DNA of 64,000 bases from NCBI RefSeq assembly GCF_000284595.1, contig NC_017671.1, forward strand, positions 4,187,001 through 4,251,000, read 5' to 3'. The notes beneath the pieces are model-generated. The model ran no database searches, was not told where the DNA came from, and saw only the letters and a list, made by a program, of their open reading frames with translations. The DNA is from Stenotrophomonas maltophilia D457 (GTDB lineage Bacteria > Pseudomonadota > Gammaproteobacteria > Xanthomonadales > Xanthomonadaceae). Every line of letters begins with the position of its first letter. Position 1 is the first letter of the stretch. This document shows, piece after piece, positions 9,247-17,743 of this stretch. The translations under genes were made by a program, and so were the position numbers.

Positions 9247-9410
9247 TGCTTCATATCCCTGAAATCAAGTGAGTCCAGACAAGGTACGTGGAATTTCACA
9301 AATATGAAAGACACTTCGTGAGCATCGCGCGCCACACGCGATGTCACTACCGCTTTGAAGGATTGAGAGCGCTTGCCATACCCGGCACTTCTCCCGCAGC
9401 GACGACACTG

Positions 9411-9818
9411 TCAGTGCAACCTGCGCCGGCAGGCGGCCTGCACCAGCATCAGCTGCGCCACCAGGACCAGCATCGCGCAGCCCGACAGCAGCCAAGGATC
9501 GATGTACCACTGTTCGTTGAAACTGAAGTCGCCGGCGGAAATGCGCTTCCAACCGTTGAAGTGCTGCATCGCCGCCACCACGAACGCGAAGGCGCCCGCG
9601 CTGTACGACAGCCAGGGCACCACGATGCCGCCCGGGCGCGCGAACAGCGTCAGCAGGCCCAGCACGCCGATGACCGTGCGTTGCACGCGGCAATATGGGC
9701 AGACATAGGCCATCCCGCTCCATTCCACCGCCCAGGCCAGCAGGCTGACCAGCACGGCCGCGGCCGCGGCGGTATACAGCATCGTGGGCGTGATCGTCCT
9801 GCCTGCATCGTGTGCCAT
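9411..9818 (-). CDS. Four-helix membrane protein with CPYC motif, possibly DsbB-like
   Basis: A 135-residue protein with about four transmembrane segments. A CPYCRVQRT motif at the start of the second helix recalls the redox-active CxxC of DsbB and VKOR proteins. The second cysteine pair expected in the other periplasmic loop is missing: only single cysteines occur near the C-terminus (SGCAML, AACRRR). It could be a minimal quinone-linked thiol oxidase or an unrelated membrane protein. Confidence 0.55.
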   Translation of the reverse strand: MAHDAGRTITPTMLYTAAAAAVLVSLLAWAVEWSGMAYVCPYCRVQRTVIGVLGLLTLFARPGGIVVPWLSYSAGAFAFVVAAMQHFNGWKRISAGDFSFNEQWYIDPWLLSGCAMLVLVAQLMLVQAACRRRLH

Positions 9819-9867
9819 CCCGCGCTCCTTCGTTCAAAGACCCCGGCAGGGTAGCAGCGTGGCAGGT

Positions 9868-10287
9868 TCAATCCTTCTTGAAGACCGTGCGCTTGCCGAT
9901 CGGGCTGCCCTTGCGCGCCGTCGGTCGCGCCAACCCGGGAATCAGGAAGTCGGTGACCTTGTGGCCCTTCTGGATCCTGGAAGCGAGCCAACGCGGCATG
10001 CGCCCGCGGCCGGACCAGGTCAGCCGCTTGTATTCCGGGTCTCGGTATTTGGCGGCCACTTTGCCGGTTCTGCGCCGTGCCGGTTTCCGGCTGGGTGCGC
10101 CCGCTTCGATGGCTTCATCGCCAAAGAGTTCTTCGAGGGTATATCCCGCTTCCGCCGCGGCGGCTTTCAGCATACGCCGCACCGCGCTGGCAGGACGGCG
10201 GTTGGAAATCAGCTGCTTCCGCTGTTCAGCGGCAACCACCAAGGCGCCCAGCTCCCGCAGGCTGAGCGATTCAATATCGATCGTCAT
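9868..10287 (-). CDS. H-NS-family nucleoid protein
   Basis: A 139-residue protein with a helical N-terminal oligomerisation part, a basic linker (RKPARRRTGKVAAKYRD) and the H-NS DNA-binding core TWSGRGRMPRWL. The C-terminus is extended and lysine-rich, as in xanthomonad H-NS homologues of the XrvA type. It probably silences AT-rich, horizontally acquired DNA. That fits the accessory islands of this window, though no direct link can be shown. Confidence 0.8.
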   Translation of the reverse strand: MTIDIESLSLRELGALVVAAEQRKQLISNRRPASAVRRMLKAAAAEAGYTLEELFGDEAIEAGAPSRKPARRRTGKVAAKYRDPEYKRLTWSGRGRMPRWLASRIQKGHKVTDFLIPGLARPTARKGSPIGKRTVFKKD

Positions 10288-10404
10288 GCTGGAAAGGTCT
10301 ACTGCCGCGCGGCGCCTGTCAAGGCGGCTTGCCCCCGCGTAGACACGGGTTTCACTGCGGGTGGGCTCCGATCGCCTTCGTCGGCCATCCCCGAGGACAT
10401 CCCT

Positions 10405-10797
10405 GTGAGCACCTCATCGCATTCGCTTGCCTACCTGCTTGCGCGCATCCTGCTGATGGCGCTGTTCCTGGTCTCCGGGCTGGGCAAGCTCGGCGATCTC
10501 AGCGGCACCCAGGCCTATATGGAAGCCATGGGCGTGCCCGGCATCCTGCTGTGGCCAACGGTCGCCTTCGAGATCGGCAGTGGCCTGTGCATCCTGCTCG
10601 GCTTCCAGACCCGGCTGGTGTCGATCGTGCTGGTGGGCTTCAGCCTGGTCACCGCTTTCATCTTCCACCACAGCTTCGCCGACCAGACCCAGCAGATCAT
10701 GTTCCTGAAGAACCTGGGGCTGGCCGGTGGGTTCCTGCTGCTGGCCTGCACCGGGGCTGGGCGCTACAGCATCGACGGGCGCGGTCGGCGCGGGTAA
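10405..10797 (+). CDS. DoxX-family membrane protein
   Basis: About 130 residues with four hydrophobic segments and the usual DoxX features: an early ALFLVSGLGKLGD helix, a GLCILLGFQTR loop and a C-terminal FLKNLGLAGGFLLL helix. The GTG at 10405 gives the normal family length. Members are inner-membrane proteins linked to redox and oxidative stress in some bacteria. The role here is not shown by context. Confidence 0.8.
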   Translation: MSTSSHSLAYLLARILLMALFLVSGLGKLGDLSGTQAYMEAMGVPGILLWPTVAFEIGSGLCILLGFQTRLVSIVLVGFSLVTAFIFHHSFADQTQQIMFLKNLGLAGGFLLLACTGAGRYSIDGRGRRG

Positions 10798-10821
10798 GCC
10801 TCGATTCGGAGTGTGCACCCG

Positions 10822-11065
10822 CTAGCGGCGAAGTTCGGCCTCTGGCGCCAGCGTGTGGATCACCTTGCCCTGTGCATGCAGGTACTCGATGGCACCGTAA
10901 CCCTCGGCCGTGAGGGCCCGGCCAGGTTGAAGGCGCGCTTGTACTGCAGGCCATCGATGATCGGCGCCAGCGTCTTGACCTGGGTGATTCGCCAGCGTCG
11001 GACGCGAATGCCCGAACGCATTGCGATGCAGCCAGAACGAAGAACGCACAAGCACTGCGCATCAT
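10822..11065 (-). pseudogene. Small secreted hypothetical protein, two frameshifts
   Basis: A good start (AGGAG upstream of ATGATG at 11065) opens a signal-peptide-like sequence (ACAFFVLAASQCVRAFA). The coherent protein then continues only by changing frame twice: TQVKTLAPIIDGLQYKRAFN, then ALTAEGYGAIEYLHAQGKV and an in-frame stop. Read together it would be a 75-80 residue exported protein. In its present form it cannot be made intact. Confidence 0.55.
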
Positions 11066-11088
11066 GCGATCTCCTGTCGGGATCGGAA

Positions 11089-11330
11089 TCAACATCCGCA
11101 CGCCCAGCACGCCTGTGGTCGACGACCCCGCGCGGTGACACCGGCATGCTGGCGATGGATCGACACCATCCCGTCAACCACGGCCCCCCGACGTCGGCCT
11201 TCCCCCTGTGCACGCCGCCGGATACGGAAATGATCCCGGCATGCGGACGGGGACATGCCGACAATGCCCTGGAACACCTTGCGGAAGGCGCTCACGTCGT
11301 CGTATCCAACTCTCACTCGCGCGGCGCTGG
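11089..11330 (-). pseudogene. AraC-family regulator, C-terminal fragment
   Basis: The segment VGYDDVSAFRKVFQGIVGMS PSA is the second helix-turn-helix and C-terminal signature of AraC proteins, closest in style to the GlxA group. A stop codon lies upstream in frame after only a few residues, so everything before this motif is gone. The downstream tail is low in family character and probably runs into unrelated sequence. Confidence 0.6.
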
Positions 11331-11467
11331 ATTACCTGTCCCGCTGCGAGTCCGCACCGTCACTCGAATTCTTAACTCTTCAGAATTCGACCAAGCCACC
11401 TTTGTCCCAGATGGCCCACAAAACAGCATGATGGCGCCCTACGGATTCAGGGATTTCGTTCATCTTC

Positions 11468-11713
11468 ATGCGTGACATCGGACAGTTCTACGTAATCAGC
11501 GTCGAGGGAGTGACGCGGGCAGACGGCACCCTGCTGCAGGTCACCCGAATCGATTGCTCCTGCATCAAGTGTTCCTGGCAGTTCAGGGCCATTCCCAACC
11601 ATGGCCTTGTCGATCTCGACGGTGCGGCTGCCCTCAGTTGCCCAACCTGCGGCAATCACCAGTCAGTCAGCCGCGCACGGCTTGAAGAGCTCAATCGACG
11701 CAGCGACGAATAG
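11468..11713 (+). CDS. Small zinc-ribbon-like protein, paralogue 1
   Basis: An 81-residue protein with two cysteine pairs, CSCIKC and CPTCG, about 40 residues apart, separated by a hydrophobic and acidic stretch, and a conserved HQSVSRARLEE tail. Pattern, spacing and tail match the gene at 11805 and two genes inside the tRNA-linked island (24908 and 26527). It could bind zinc and contact nucleic acid or protein, but no function is known. Confidence 0.65.
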   Translation: MRDIGQFYVISVEGVTRADGTLLQVTRIDCSCIKCSWQFRAIPNHGLVDLDGAAALSCPTCGNHQSVSRARLEELNRRSDE

Positions 11714-11804
11714 CCTGCACTTCAACCATCCATCAACACAGCACCGACACGACCGATACCCGGTGGGCCCTATCGTTCGTCAACAAGCACCCCCCGGCAT
11801 TCCC

Positions 11805-12056
11805 ATGAGTCATACCGGCATTTTTCAGATCACCGATCTCACCTACAAGGCTGGGGAGCAGGGCGACCTGGCCCGCGCACTGCAGATCGTCGCCACCTGC
11901 ACCGCCTGCGGATCGACGAGCGTGTGGGACGAGCATGAGATGGAACACGTTGCCGGTGGAACCGTGCTGTCATGCCGTGGCTGTGGTGTCCGCCAGGCCA
12001 TCAGCAACGCGCGCCTTTCTGGCTGCGCTTCCGACATCCGCCATCCGCGCCGCTGA
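11805..12056 (+). CDS. Small zinc-ribbon-like protein, paralogue 2
   Basis: An 83-residue protein starting MSHTGIFQITDL with two pairs CTAC and CRGC and the tail RQAISNARLSGC. A GGTVLSC segment precedes the second pair, identical in style to the island copy at 26527 (GGTLLACAGCGERQAVSNVRL). The tandem arrangement with 11468 suggests a local duplication followed by divergence. Confidence 0.7.
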   Translation: MSHTGIFQITDLTYKAGEQGDLARALQIVATCTACGSTSVWDEHEMEHVAGGTVLSCRGCGVRQAISNARLSGCASDIRHPRR

Positions 12057-12189
12057 GCGGCGCGCAGTTCGTACTGCGTAGCCGCCGGCAGGGGCAGTCG
12101 TTCACTCGGCTTTTACAACGCTGCGACGTTTCAAGCGACAACGCGCACTGATGCATCTGCCTGCATCCAAGGGCCGCGCCAGCGCGTAT

Positions 12190-12219
12190 GTAGGATGCCC
12201 GCGCCTTGCGGGCATCCTA
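12190..12219. repeat. SMAG/REP-like hairpin with GTAG end
   Basis: A GTAG is followed by a perfect 10-12 bp inverted repeat (GGATGCCCGC and its complement) around a five-base loop. The form matches the GTAG-headed REP hairpins of S. maltophilia. It stands directly upstream of the ribosome binding site of the fasciclin gene and could affect its message. Confidence 0.55.
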
Positions 12220-12233
12220 TAGAGGAACGCGCC

Positions 12234-12794
12234 GTGAAAGCCCTTCAGCGGATAGCCGCCACAGTCAGCTTCGCCGTACTCGTCTCAGCCACTTCAATGA
12301 GCTTCGCCGCCAGTACCGTGATGGTCGGCGGAGCGGAGATGTATCCCACCAGGACCATCGTCCAGAACGCCGTCAACTCCAAGGACCACACGACTCTGGT
12401 CGCTGCGGTCAAGGCAGCGGGCCTGGTCGATACCCTCAATGGCGCCGGCCCCTTCACCGTCTTCGCGCCCACCAATGCAGCCTTCAGCAAGCTGCCCGCA
12501 GGTACGGTCGATACGCTGGTGAAACCTGAAAACAAGGCACAACTGACCAAGATCCTGACCTACCACGTGGTGCCAGGCAATTACAGTTCAGCGCAGCTGA
12601 TGGCCGATGCCAGGAAGCACGGCGGCAAGGCCACGCTGAAGACCGTTGAAGGTGAATCCCTCACCGTCGCACTGCATGACGGCAAGCTGTGGGTCATCGA
12701 TGCCAAGGGCGGCAAGGCGGGGATCAGCATCGCCGACGTCGGCCAGTCCAATGGCGTGATCCACGTGATCGACACGGTGTTGATGCCGAAGTAG
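12234..12794 (+). CDS. Secreted fasciclin-domain protein
   Basis: A 186-residue protein with a signal peptide ending about AAS and one fasciclin domain. Both family boxes are clear: GPFTVFAPTNAAFSKLP (H1) and ILTYHVVPG, with the final NGVIHVIDTVLMP (H2). GTG is the start, with GAGG about 8 bases upstream. Such proteins mediate adhesion or matrix contact in the periplasm or outside. It is a single-gene unit with a hairpin on each side. Confidence 0.9.
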   Translation: MKALQRIAATVSFAVLVSATSMSFAASTVMVGGAEMYPTRTIVQNAVNSKDHTTLVAAVKAAGLVDTLNGAGPFTVFAPTNAAFSKLPAGTVDTLVKPENKAQLTKILTYHVVPGNYSSAQLMADARKHGGKATLKTVEGESLTVALHDGKLWVIDAKGGKAGISIADVGQSNGVIHVIDTVLMPK

Positions 12795-12821
12795 TTGCAA
12801 GCAGCAGGACGTCCACATGAG

Positions 12822-12846
12822 CGGCAGCCGCATGGCGGCTGCCGCC
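12822..12846 (+). terminator. Strong hairpin after fasciclin gene
   Basis: An 11-bp GC-rich perfect stem (GCGGCAGCCGC) with a three-base loop lies 27 bases after the fasciclin stop. It is followed by a C/T-rich stretch rather than a T run, so termination is likely but not certain. Confidence 0.5.
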
Positions 12847-12896
12847 GTCTCCTCCCATGAATCAGCATCGCGGCTGCGGGGCGATGACGCGCTACC

Positions 12897-13238
12897 TCAT
12901 GTATCAGGAGCGTGCAGCGGCGTTGGGGCCTTGGTATCCCTGTCAGTCAGAAGGGGGCCTTGGATTCCAGGTGATTGCCTGACGTCGTAGATCTCGCATT
13001 CGGTTGGGTCCATCGGTTCCCAATGCTGGCTCGCCAGCTCAAAGAAGGCAGCGGGTACCTCCATGGGGAACGTTGCGCCTTTCTCGCGACTGCGCTGGCG
13101 GACGCGATCACGACGAATGTCATGCGGGGTATCCAGGAGATGCACCACCAGATTGTGGGCCGCCCCCCTGACCTGCGCGTCGAAGAGGGTCTTCGTACCA
13201 ACTCGAGAACCCACAGGCCGTAATACTCCAGTGGTCAA
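12897..13238 (-). pseudogene. P-loop kinase/ATPase family protein, C-terminal part only
   Basis: About 105 residues match the C-terminal half of small AAA/zeta-toxin-like nucleotide kinases: VVHLLDTPHDIRRDRVRQR, the lid-type REKG element and FELASQHWEP. The Walker A half is missing. Before the recognisable region the frame reads unrelated sequence, so the gene has lost its 5' part. Residual function is unlikely. Confidence 0.55.
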
Positions 13239-13276
13239 CTTAGAAGCCAGCCAAATTGACCATGAGGGAAGCAGCC

Positions 13277-13846
13277 ATGCAACTGGAAGACATCGAGCGC
13301 ATAGGCGACTACGTCATGCCGGAGCGCCCTGCAGTACGCGCAGATCTCGCACTGATCTTCGGAACTCGGCACGGAGTGGAGGATTTCTGCCAGGCAGTAG
13401 TCACCCTGTGGCACAAGAGAATGTTCCGGAAGGCAGTCGTTTCCGGTGGCATGACCGCAGGTCTTCACGATTCAGAAGCCGAAACCATGGCTACCCGCCT
13501 CATGGAGTTGGGAATTCCAGAGCATGTGCTCATCATCGAGCCGTTCGCCATGAACACTGGTGAGAACGTATGGCGCTCGCGCGAGCTTGCCGAGCGCATG
13601 CTGCCTCTCGAAGAGAGACGGAGCGTCATTGCCATCGGAAAAATCTGTTCCGCGCGTCGATATCTGATGACACTGGCCCGTCATTGGCCAGGGCCAATCG
13701 TTACCGCGCAGTGGGTCAACTATTTCGCGGTGGACAAGAGTGACTGGCACCTGGATCCGGAGTTCGCCGAACGCGTCAGGGCCGAGTACGTGAAGATCCC
13801 GCACTACATAAGGAGGGGATTCCTGATCGAGCTTCCAGAAAGCTGA
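13277..13846 (+). CDS. YdcF-like (DUF218) protein
   Basis: A 189-residue protein of the YdcF/SanA/ElyC fold. It has the early strand DLALIFGTRHG, a central AVVSGG segment with SEAETM (the helix corresponding to EA.. in the family), and MNTGENVWRS (the T.EN motif). The ATG at 13277 is chosen for the GAGGGA 9 bases upstream; a slightly longer start at 13262 is possible. No signal peptide is present, so it is of the cytosolic YdcF type. Substrate unknown. Confidence 0.75.
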   Translation: MQLEDIERIGDYVMPERPAVRADLALIFGTRHGVEDFCQAVVTLWHKRMFRKAVVSGGMTAGLHDSEAETMATRLMELGIPEHVLIIEPFAMNTGENVWRSRELAERMLPLEERRSVIAIGKICSARRYLMTLARHWPGPIVTAQWVNYFAVDKSDWHLDPEFAERVRAEYVKIPHYIRRGFLIELPES

Positions 13847-13906
13847 TCCAGGTGCTGCCAAGGCACGCTGCACGCATCACGCCACGACGCCGTGTGCTGT
13901 TCAGGG

Positions 13907-14100
13907 CTACCGAGCGGCAACACCGGGCCTGACCAGCCCGAAGTCTCTCAGCGCAACGTAAGGATCCCAGTACTCCCTGTAGGCCATTATCTTGCCGCTT
14001 TCGAGCGTTACCATGGAGATATGGTCCTGGCGATAGAGCCAGCCGGCGTGGCCGCCTCCGTGTACTCTCCGCGCACCTGCCGGCGAGGACCAACCATTCG
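13907..14100 (-). pseudogene. SnoaL-like (NTF2 fold) protein, C-terminal remnant with frameshift
   Basis: One frame gives VRGEYTEAAT, the next continues WLYRQDHISMVTLESGKIMA and ends YREYWDP followed by a short tail and TAG. This is the last beta-sheet of a SnoaL/limonene-epoxide-hydrolase-like protein. One frameshift near 14045 and loss of the front half break it. Confidence 0.55.
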
Positions 14101-14445
14101 TTTCTTGCTGCCTTCCTTGTCATGGCAACAAGTGTCCATTGCCTGTCGATGCGCAGTAAATCCCGTGGAACCCTATCGGCGTCCGAGAATTATTTCCAAT
14201 GTTCTTTCCGCCGACGCGGTAGAGGCATCGGGCCCGACTGTTCCTGAAAGCATAAGTTGACCGCCCTAGGGAAGCAAAAGGTGTCCGCCGGTGGGTACGC
14301 GCTACCTCGAAGAATAATGAATCGACCGGATACGAAGCCAGCCCTTTCAGCTCAAGGCAGAGGAAAGAATGAATGCCACTCCGGCACTGGCTAACATACA
14401 GGCGCAGAGATAGGGGACACCAAAGCTCCAGGCTTGGAGCTGCAA
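14101..14445. other. Gap without a recognisable gene
   Basis: No coding sequence was found on either strand. Base composition becomes more AT-rich to the right of about 14.15 kb, which marks the approach to the mosaic island. A motif AAGGTGTCCGCC at about 14279 recurs inverted near 19838 and may be an old IS end, but this was not resolved. Confidence 0.4.
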
Positions 14446-15405
14446 CTATTGAGCGCGCTCCAGCACCCAGTCGACAAAGCCTCCACTGATGACCATATCA
14501 ACAATCTTCCTCAGCCCGAGCACGTCGACATTCTCCTGATCGGACCTTATCTCTTCGCCGGTGTGATACACGAAGAACATTCTGTCGTACTGCCCCATTT
14601 TCTCGTTATCTTTCAAGTAGCGATTGAAAACCCCAACGCTAGTGGCGCACTTGATTTGCACCCAGGCGGTTTCGCCGGTGACAGGCATTTGGAGATCAAG
14701 ATCCTTGGTCTTCTCAGTACTCCCGACTCGCCCCAAACGCCTCCACCCCGCCGCAAGAAACATCATGTCCACCAGCGTTTCGAAGTCCTTGGGATCGAGT
14801 CGCTGGACGACCTTCCCAAGTGAATCCCGCAGATCTTCCTGTGCCGTCCGAACTCGTTGGATCTGCGGATCTACCGCTCCATTTATCCTCTGGATGAGGC
14901 GAGCCGCATCATTGTCGCTCAGATCGAACGAAGTACCTCGGAATGACGCGGCGGCGGTGATCGATCCTGGCAGGCTTCTCTTCGATAACTGAACACCCAG
15001 CTGGTCGCGGTCACTCCATCCCCCGGCGATCTTGCGAGAGGTACTCGTCGACTTAGGATTGGAGGGCATGTAAATCTCGGGCACACCTTCCGCGACGAAG
15101 CCCCAATAGAGGCGGTCATGAGCAAAAGTTACCCATAAGATCTCACCTTGGTCCTCGAAATATGTACGAGTCTCATTGGTAAACCGCGTAGCAACGCCTT
15201 TTGCTTTCGAAAGTGCCCAGTCCTTCGCCAGATCCGACCATCGCGCCTCGCGACACATCCTGTACGTTTCGGGACTTCCGGTATCGAAGTCGATGAGCAA
15301 CAGTCCCTTCTCTATCGCCTCATCTTCCCAGCAACCTTTAGGTCCGAGCTTCACGTAGCGGACGCGGGTACCTAGAGCGATAGGCAGGATGACGCTAGAT
15401 TTCAT
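14446..15405 (-). CDS. Putative restriction endonuclease-like protein (PD-(D/E)XK, Mrr-type C-terminus)
   Basis: A 319-residue protein. The C-terminal domain begins FETLVDMMFLAAGWRRLG and contains KDLDLQ (D about 235) and WVQIK (about 248-252), the order of acidic residue and QxK expected in Mrr-like PD-(D/E)XK nucleases. The N-terminal 190 residues are unlike any domain I know. ATG 15405 with GGGAGG upstream is preferred to a start nine codons earlier. No methylase gene is near, so it would be a modification-dependent nuclease or another type of defence nuclease. Confidence 0.6.
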   Translation of the reverse strand: MKSSVILPIALGTRVRYVKLGPKGCWEDEAIEKGLLLIDFDTGSPETYRMCREARWSDLAKDWALSKAKGVATRFTNETRTYFEDQGEILWVTFAHDRLYWGFVAEGVPEIYMPSNPKSTSTSRKIAGGWSDRDQLGVQLSKRSLPGSITAAASFRGTSFDLSDNDAARLIQRINGAVDPQIQRVRTAQEDLRDSLGKVVQRLDPKDFETLVDMMFLAAGWRRLGRVGSTEKTKDLDLQMPVTGETAWVQIKCATSVGVFNRYLKDNEKMGQYDRMFFVYHTGEEIRSDQENVDVLGLRKIVDMVISGGFVDWVLERAQ

Positions 15406-15950
15406 GGCCGAACCTCCCAAGGGGTTGCGCATTCTGCCGCCCCCGCCTTCTGTTGGCTATGGGCCCGACAGGCACCAGGCCCTCCAACAGTCCAGCCAGT
15501 GGCGCGTATATGCTCGCGGGACGCGAGCATCTAGATCCCCCCAACCCCGTGAAGCCGTGGTCCCGATCAACCCGCCCTCACCTAGTGCCGCGTGATGTAC
15601 GACAGGAGAGGAGTCGGCTCCCAAGGGTCGCTGACCACCTCTTGATTCGAAGAACTAGTAGACGCAGCGTGTAGCGTGACTCCTTATACAGAGCCCGCCC
15701 AAGCCTCCCATCTGAGTAGTCCATGGCAATACAGCAGCCGCGCTCACGTCCGGATCGCCGATGGGAGCGCCACTCTGGGTATCGCGCTTCAACTGTGGGT
15801 AGCCCTAGTGGACGCACGCAATGATTCGGACTTTATGCATGGTCCGCTTCCTCCCTATTGATGCGTTTACTGCCTCGCGCCGAGCGACCGCACAAGCCGA
15901 GACAGATACATGTAAAGTAGGCCGTAGTAGAGCCAACAGGGGGCTAAGGA
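15406..15950. other. Gap between divergent defence-like genes
   Basis: About 545 bp between divergently transcribed genes. Short open frames exist but none has a family signature or a convincing ribosome site. The stretch probably holds the promoters of both neighbours; no clear -35/-10 pair could be chosen. Confidence 0.4.
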
Positions 15951-17396
15951 ATGCTCGTATCTCGCTATTTCAAGTTGGGGCGAAATCAGGCAACACTCGA
16001 TTTTCTCGATGTCCACATCGATAAAGACATTCCCGTCTTCGTGGACCCAGCTTCCCTGCGTTCATTGCAAACAGAGTGGGGACACCACTGTATTTCTCTT
16101 CTTCAGAGCTACTTTGAGTCCGTCCTCACGGCAATCCGCAAGGAAAATCACGATCGAGCTAAGCAACTTCTTGCTTGCCTCAACGAGAGGAACGAGTTCC
16201 ACATAGGATACTCAAAGGACAGGTCCCGTGGCAGCGCTCTAGGCGCGGTATCCGCGGAGAAGATCTGGGAGTCTTTAGTGAAGAGCAAGGCAGCAGTGAC
16301 TGGCGTGCTCCACGACCTTGAAGACACGATCCTGTTTGTGGACGGCATAGGTCCCGATATGCTCTCAGATGCCGTTTGCAACATCATTCGTGGCCCGCTG
16401 ATCCAGTACACGCAGCAAGCTTGCAATTACTACGGCATTCCGCTCACGCCGGGGGTCGATTCAGGACCGATATGGAACACACGCGACGAAAAATGGGAAA
16501 GTGACCTGATTGAGCTGCCAATGACAGAACACGGATCACTCATCCTGATCCCGAAGATCATCGCGCGCGTAAAACAGACCTATGGCCACCAAGAGTACTA
16601 CCGCCACTTCTTGATGCCTGTTCTTCAGCAGCACCACAAAGATATCAATTCGTCATTTGTGCACGTTCTGAAAGGCAAAAATCACAAGGGCACTAAGAAG
16701 GTTTACAAGACCGATCTTTATGACCTATACGGCGCCGACAAACTGGCCTCTGCCCAACTGACCGGCGAGCACCCTCAAGCTTTGACGAAGTACCGGGAGA
16801 CAAAGAGCGCAGCGCCATCGCGGCCTCTTGATCATAGCGCGCTTGCGGCGATTGAGAATGCGCCTACGCCAAACTTCGACGCACTACTGGAAGATGTCAC
16901 ATCACTTGCCCCCGGCCACAAAGAAGCCTCGGCCTATGAGATTGCGATCGAGAAGCTCCTCTCTGCACTGCTCTACCCCGCGCTGGCGTTCCCGGTGAAG
17001 CAGGACAAAATTCATGAGGGCAGAAAGCGCATCGACATTACCTACGTAAACGATGCTAAAGATGGGTTCTTCAGTTGGGTTGCTAGAAATCATCCCGCCT
17101 CCCATGTCTTCGTCGAATGTAAGAACTATGGCAAAGAGATTGGGAACCCAGAGGTCGACCAACTGGCCGGCCGATTCTCGCCTTCCAGGGGAAAGCTCGG
17201 CATCCTTGTAGTCCGGTCTGTCGAAGACAAAGCCCTGCTGCTGGAGCGATGCAAGGACACAGCCAACGACCAGCGCGGCTTCATTCTCGTACTGGACGAC
17301 ATCGATCTAACCAAGTTGATTAAGCAACGGCAGGCACTCATGTACGGATATGGTGAGACGTTGTTCTATCAACAGTTCAAGGCACTCATCTCATAG
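15951..17396 (+). CDS. Unknown protein with C-terminal PD-(D/E)XK nuclease-like core, defence candidate
   Basis: A 481-residue protein. The first 300 residues form an uncharacterised helical domain starting FKLGRNQATLDFLDVHI. The C-terminal part has KRIDIT (D about 362) and VFVECKNY (E-C-K at about 389-391), the layout of a PD-(D/E)XK active site with ExK, then a strand GKLGILVVRSV. Gene order, isolation and GC unlike the core fit a single-gene defence or mobile-element function. The nuclease call rests on this motif alone. Confidence 0.6.
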   Translation: MLVSRYFKLGRNQATLDFLDVHIDKDIPVFVDPASLRSLQTEWGHHCISLLQSYFESVLTAIRKENHDRAKQLLACLNERNEFHIGYSKDRSRGSALGAVSAEKIWESLVKSKAAVTGVLHDLEDTILFVDGIGPDMLSDAVCNIIRGPLIQYTQQACNYYGIPLTPGVDSGPIWNTRDEKWESDLIELPMTEHGSLILIPKIIARVKQTYGHQEYYRHFLMPVLQQHHKDINSSFVHVLKGKNHKGTKKVYKTDLYDLYGADKLASAQLTGEHPQALTKYRETKSAAPSRPLDHSALAAIENAPTPNFDALLEDVTSLAPGHKEASAYEIAIEKLLSALLYPALAFPVKQDKIHEGRKRIDITYVNDAKDGFFSWVARNHPASHVFVECKNYGKEIGNPEVDQLAGRFSPSRGKLGILVVRSVEDKALLLERCKDTANDQRGFILVLDDIDLTKLIKQRQALMYGYGETLFYQQFKALIS

Positions 17397-17515
17397 CCTC
17401 CCCCACGGCACACACCACTGCGAGCAGCCCACAACGCGCTGGTCGTACAGATACCGCACGATGCACAGATACAGCTTGCCCTGCTGGGGCTTGATCTCGG
17501 TGATATCGGTCAAGC
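17397..17515 (-). pseudogene. IS3-family transposase fragment
   Basis: About 33 residues (SLTDITEIKPQQGKLYLCIV and RYLYDQRVVGCS) correspond to the first catalytic strand of IS3 OrfB integrase cores, where DIT carries the first acidic residue. No other part of the element is present. It marks an old insertion next to the defence-like gene. Confidence 0.55.
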
Positions 17516-17743
17516 TATCCGGGCGACCAGTGGCGAGGACTTCTGGCGCACCGAGACAGTGGCGTGACATAGATGCCCGATAGTGGGACGAAAGCTGCGA
17601 ATGCGGACTAGTCCAAGTGGCTGAGGCAGCCGCCAACGCCGGATTCGAGTTTGATATATTTATATCTTACTTTTCAACAACTTGCGTCAATCCAGCAATG
17701 GGTCTATACAGGTTCAATCAGACCGGACAGAGCGCGACTAAGC

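Noticed and set aside
10822..11316. One GlxA-like regulator spanning both fragments
   Set aside because: The 10822 remnant begins with its own ribosome site and signal peptide, so it is a separate gene from the AraC fragment.
14262..14290. AAGTTGACC and AGGTGTCCGCC shared with about 19828-19850 (there as AAGTTGGCC and AGCGGACACC)
   Set aside because: Too short and in mixed orientation; might be IS ends, but no element body could be found between or beside them.
15458..15485. TATGGGCCCGACAGGCACCAGG as attL candidate
   Set aside because: Agreement with the tRNA 3' end is broken into short blocks and is likely by chance.
17600..17650. tRNA-like string (TGGCTGAGGCAGCC, then GGATTCGAG)
   Set aside because: No cloverleaf: acceptor and T-arm do not pair and spacing is wrong. 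Also considered as an attL copy, but only nine bases agree with the tRNA.
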